From contig NZ_CP007440.1 in assembly GCF_001579845.1 (NCBI RefSeq), positions 7,462,029-7,526,028 on the forward strand: DNA of 64,000 nucleotides, given 5' to 3'. The DNA comes from Rhodoplanes sp. Z2-YC6860. GTDB lineage: Bacteria; Pseudomonadota; Alphaproteobacteria; Rhizobiales; Xanthobacteraceae. The notes beneath the pieces were generated by a model, which made no database searches, had not been told where the DNA came from, and worked only from the letters and a program-made list of their open reading frames with translations. Numbering within the stretch: the stretch's first letter is position 1; every line of letters begins with the position of its first letter. Both the position numbers and the translations under genes were made by a program. Of this stretch, positions 61,080 to 64,000 are shown in pieces.

Positions 61080-61260
61080 CGAGTCCATTCCGGCGGCCGG
61101 AACACGGATTGTGCAATTGCCTCCATGCGTTGGCCGGGCTTGTCCCAGCCTGCCGCCTTTTGCTTAATGGCCTTGAAGACGTGGGTACCCGCGAGGTGGG
61201 CGCGCAGCGGCGCGGTCCACCTGACCGCAACGCGGGCACGACTGTTGAAAGGCCAGAGAC

Positions 61261-63582
61261 TTGTCCCAGACGTCCACTATCGGCTCCCGCATCGTCCGCC
61301 TCGAAGACGAGCCGTTGCTGCGCGGCAAAGGCCGCTTCGTCGACGACATCAAGTTGCCCGGCGTCTGGCATGCCGCCTTTGTGCGCAGCCCGCATCCGCA
61401 CGCCCTGATCAAGAGTATCGACAAGGACGCCGCATTGGCGATGCCGGGCGTCCACGCCGTGCTCACGCTCGACGACCTGTCCGAGGTGATGGTCAGCCGG
61501 CGCATGGTGCGGCATTCCAACTCGGGCATGCCGCTCGACAAGTGCTGGGCCTACGCGCTCGCGCCGGGCGAGGTGAGCTATGTCGGCGAGCCGGTGGCTC
61601 TCGTCATCGCCGATGCCCGTTACCTCGCCGAGGATGCTGCGGCTCTGGTGATGGTGGACTATGAGCCCCTGCCCGTTGCGGCAGACGTGCGCACCGCAAA
61701 GGAATCCGCACCGGTCCGCCGCGAACTCAACAGCAACGTCATCACGACCTACAAGGTGTCGTTCGGCGACGCCGACGCAGGCTTTGCCAAAGCGGCCCAT
61801 GTGTTCAAGCAGGAGCTGTGGCAGCACCGCGGCGGCGCGCACTCCATCGAAACGCGCGGCATCGTCGCGGAGGTCCGCAGCGCCGACGGCGGCATCACGG
61901 TGCACGCCTCGACCCAGAAGGCGCACGACCTCAACCAGTCGCTGACCTTGCTGATGGATTTCGACCAGGGCCTGCGCGTGGTCGCGCCCGACATCGGCGG
62001 CGGGTTTGGCGCCAAGCTCTGCGTCTATTCCGAGGATGTCGCGGTGGTGGCCGCGGCCAAACTCTTCGGCCATTCGATCAAATGGGCCGAGGATCGCCGC
62101 GAATACTTCACCAACGCGGTGCACGAGCGCGACCAGTATTGGCAGCTCGAGATCGCGGTCGATGCCGATGCGAAGGTTCTCGGCATCCGCGGCAAGCTCC
62201 TGCACGACACCGGCGCCTACACGCTGCAGGACCCTAACATCCCCTACAACTCGACCTCGACCATGAGCGGGCCCTACATCATTCCGGGCCTGTCGATCGA
62301 CGTCACCATCGCGATGACCAACAAAACGCCCGTCTCGTCGGTGCGCGGCGCGGGCTATCCGCAGGCCGCGTTCGCGATGGAGCGGCTGCTCGATCTCGTC
62401 GCCCGGGAGATGAAGCTCGACCGCGCCGAGGTGCGGCGGCGCAATCTCATCCCCGCCAGCAAGATGCCGTATCGCAAGGCGCTCAAGGCGCGCTCCGGCG
62501 CGGCGATGGAGTACGACAGCGGCGACTATCCGGCCTGCCAATCCGAGACGCTGAAGGCGATCGGCTGGGACGATTTCAAGAAGCGCCAGAGCGAGATGCG
62601 CGCCAAAGGCCGCTATCTCGGCCAGGGCCTCGCCCATGGCGTGAAGGGCTCGGGCCGCGGCCCGTTCGAGTCAGGCCTGGTGCGCGTCTCGCGCACCGGC
62701 AAGATCACGGTGTTCACCGGCGCTTCTGCGATGGGGCAAGGCCTCGGCACTGCGCTGGCGCAGGTCGCCGCGGCCCAGCTCGGCGTCGATGTCTCGCGGG
62801 TCAAGGTCGTTGCGGGAGACACCGGCGGCGTATCGCTCGGTCTCGGCGGCTTTGCCAGCCGTCAGACCGTCACTGCGGGTTCGTCGGTGCATCTTGCAGC
62901 GAAGGCGGTGGCGGAAAAGGCCAAGAAGGTCGCCTCGCATGTGCTCGAGGCCGACGAGAACGATCTCGAATTGAAGGACGGCGAGGTCCGCGTCGCGGGC
63001 GCGCCGCAGCTCAACGTCAAGCTTTCCGAAATTGCGCGCATCCTGGCCGGCGCGCCGGGCTACGGCTTTCCGGCCGGCGTCGACCCGGGGCTCGAGGCCA
63101 ATGCCAACTGGCGCACCGACGCGCTCGCTTATGCCAACGGCTGCCACGCCTGCGAGGTCGAGGTCGACGCCGAGACCGGCGAGGTGCGCATCGTGCGCTA
63201 CGTCGCGATGCAGGACTCCGGCATCCTGATCAATCCGATGATGGTCGAAGGCCAGATCCACGGCGGCGTGGTGCACGGCATCGGCAACGCGCTCTACGAA
63301 TGGATGGGCTACGACGAGGCCGGCCAGCCCGTGACCACCAACTTCGCCGACTATATGCTGCCGACCTCGACCGAAGTCCCGATGCTCGACACGCTCTACA
63401 AGGAGACGCGATCTCCGCTCAATCCGCTCGGCGTGAAGGGTGTCGGCGAGGCCGGCACGATCCCATGCGCCGCGGCTTTGATCTCCGCGGTCGAGGACGC
63501 GCTCTCACCATTCGGGGTGCGGATCGGCCAAGTCCCACTGCCGCCAATGACCATCATGTCGATGATCCTGAACGGCAAGTGA
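61261..63582 (+). CDS. Molybdopterin-binding large subunit, CoxL/XdhB-like
   Basis: A 773-residue aldehyde oxidase/xanthine dehydrogenase-family subunit. IGSRIVRLEDEPLLRGKGRFVDDIKLPGVWHAAFVRSPHPHA opens the hammerhead domain; DIGGGFGAKLCVYSED, SSVRGAGYPQAAFAMERLLD and GVKGVGEAGTIPCAAAL are cofactor loops, with the catalytic Glu in GVGEAG. The active-site loop VRGAGYPQA differs from both AYRCSFR (true CO dehydrogenase) and AYRGAGRPEA, so the substrate is open. Start at TTG 61261 with AAAGG upstream is the only choice giving the family N-terminus. FAD and 2Fe-2S subunits are not in the window. Confidence 0.85.
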   Translation: MSQTSTIGSRIVRLEDEPLLRGKGRFVDDIKLPGVWHAAFVRSPHPHALIKSIDKDAALAMPGVHAVLTLDDLSEVMVSRRMVRHSNSGMPLDKCWAYALAPGEVSYVGEPVALVIADARYLAEDAAALVMVDYEPLPVAADVRTAKESAPVRRELNSNVITTYKVSFGDADAGFAKAAHVFKQELWQHRGGAHSIETRGIVAEVRSADGGITVHASTQKAHDLNQSLTLLMDFDQGLRVVAPDIGGGFGAKLCVYSEDVAVVAAAKLFGHSIKWAEDRREYFTNAVHERDQYWQLEIAVDADAKVLGIRGKLLHDTGAYTLQDPNIPYNSTSTMSGPYIIPGLSIDVTIAMTNKTPVSSVRGAGYPQAAFAMERLLDLVAREMKLDRAEVRRRNLIPASKMPYRKALKARSGAAMEYDSGDYPACQSETLKAIGWDDFKKRQSEMRAKGRYLGQGLAHGVKGSGRGPFESGLVRVSRTGKITVFTGASAMGQGLGTALAQVAAAQLGVDVSRVKVVAGDTGGVSLGLGGFASRQTVTAGSSVHLAAKAVAEKAKKVASHVLEADENDLELKDGEVRVAGAPQLNVKLSEIARILAGAPGYGFPAGVDPGLEANANWRTDALAYANGCHACEVEVDAETGEVRIVRYVAMQDSGILINPMMVEGQIHGGVVHGIGNALYEWMGYDEAGQPVTTNFADYMLPTSTEVPMLDTLYKETRSPLNPLGVKGVGEAGTIPCAAALISAVEDALSPFGVRIGQVPLPPMTIMSMILNGK

Positions 63583-63607
63583 CCGCGGCAGAGATTGCCC
63601 CAGTGCT

Positions 63608-63715
63608 TCAGTGGTCGGCTGATCCGAAGTAGCGAGAGCCGAACAGCACCAAGACCCAGATCGCAAACAGGATCCCGATCGAGACCCCAAGAACGGAAAT
63701 TCCGCTCAGCATCAT
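63608..63715 (-). CDS. 35-residue single-pass membrane peptide
   Basis: A short frame with two adjacent ATGs (63715, 63712) preceded by AGGGAGGGC, a strong ribosome site. The product is mostly hydrophobic from residue 3 to 25 (LSGISVLGVSIGILFAIWVL), then a short polar tail FGSRYFGSADH. Small membrane peptides of this shape occur beside transporter genes. It lies on the strand of the ABC substrate-binding gene, 64 bases downstream of it. Confidence 0.6.
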   Translation of the reverse strand: MMLSGISVLGVSIGILFAIWVLVLFGSRYFGSADH

Positions 63716-63779
63716 ATCGCCCTCCCTTGCTGGCCCTCCCTCTGATGGGGAGAATCCAGCCGCCACTCTAGCATGGAAA

Positions 63780-64000
63780 TCAGCTGATCAACTCGCTGGC
63801 GCGGGCGCTGAGCGTGGGCGAAATGTTGAGGCCTAGGGCCCTGGCGGTCTTCCGGTTGATGACAAGCTGATAACCGGACGCGGTCTGTACCGGCAGGTCG
63901 GCCGGCTTGTCGCCCTTGAGGATGCGGTCGACATAGTCGGCCGCGAGACGATACTCCGCCTTCTGGTCGGGACCGTAGGACATCAGCCCGCCGGAGGTCA
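63780..64000 (-). CDS. ABC transporter substrate-binding protein, C-terminal part
   Basis: The reverse strand is open from the window edge to the TGA at 63780 (73 codons and a partial codon). [61 protein letters not shown] is the typical C-terminus of the TrpX-like ABC substrate-binding family (periplasmic receptors of unassigned ABC transporters, very numerous in Bradyrhizobium relatives). The N-terminal part, including any signal peptide, lies beyond 64000. Confidence 0.85.
   Translation of the reverse strand, partial: TSGGLMSYGPDQKAEYRLAADYVDRILKGDKPADLPVQTASGYQLVINRKTARALGLNISPTLSARASELIS

Noticed and set aside
1-64000. tRNA, rRNA, CRISPR, insertion sequence or prophage
   Set aside because: No cloverleaf, direct-repeat array, transposase or integrase was seen on reading the intergenic regions and frames.

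Overview
The window looks like chromosome from a GC-rich alphaproteobacterium of the order Hyphomicrobiales, closest in style to Bradyrhizobiaceae/Xanthobacteraceae. This is inferred from gene content: GcrA, a SAM-II riboswitch, argD-argF-hslO order, an imuA-imuB-dnaE2 cassette behind a GTTC-N7-GTTC LexA box, phoR-pstSCAB-phoU-phoB order, and many tripartite tricarboxylate transporter (TTT) receptors. No phage, transposase, CRISPR array, rRNA or tRNA was found. The genus is not established.

Layout. 1-12 kb is mostly housekeeping: the start of a dCTP deaminase gene, metZ behind a SAM-II riboswitch with an apparent attenuator, an IclR regulator, an opgC-SGNH-SGNH trio joined by ATGA overlaps, apaG, an L,D-transpeptidase, hslO, argF, argD and gcrA. 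The gcrA upstream region carries five GANTC (CcrM methylation) sites. 11.4-19.2 kb is the phosphate regulon on the minus strand, with a candidate Pho box before pstS and a hairpin between pstS and pstC. 19.4-31 kb is catabolic: a Pht5-like protein, a Tat-exported hydrolase, a fluoroacetate-dehalogenase-like enzyme next to dctA, and a minus-strand Bug receptor / Rieske oxygenase / CMD-family / UbiD set with a divergent hydrolase. A 773 bp gene-poor stretch follows.

31.5-37.3 kb is the SOS mutagenesis cassette. 37.4-49 kb holds an acyl-CoA ligase followed by a PyrK/PyrD-1B-like pair, a TPR/2-oxoglutarate-oxygenase-like protein, a quinone oxidoreductase, ogt, PRC-barrel and small envelope proteins, and an ABC-F (Uup-like) ATPase. 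49-61 kb is a TTT cluster: a TcuA-like flavoprotein, three Bug receptors, TctB, TctA, three more tandem receptors of a second type, and two tandem HD-domain phosphohydrolases. The window ends with a CoxL/XdhB-like molybdoenzyme subunit, a 35-residue membrane peptide and the 3' end of an ABC substrate-binding protein gene.

Functional themes are methionine and arginine synthesis, phosphate starvation response, cell-cycle control, SOS mutagenesis, and uptake and breakdown of organic acids and aromatics. I see no clear-cut new defence or mobile system. The least explained parts are the receptor array with its tandem HD proteins, the ligase-PyrK-PyrD locus, the GANTC cluster before gcrA, and the riboswitch attenuator layout.
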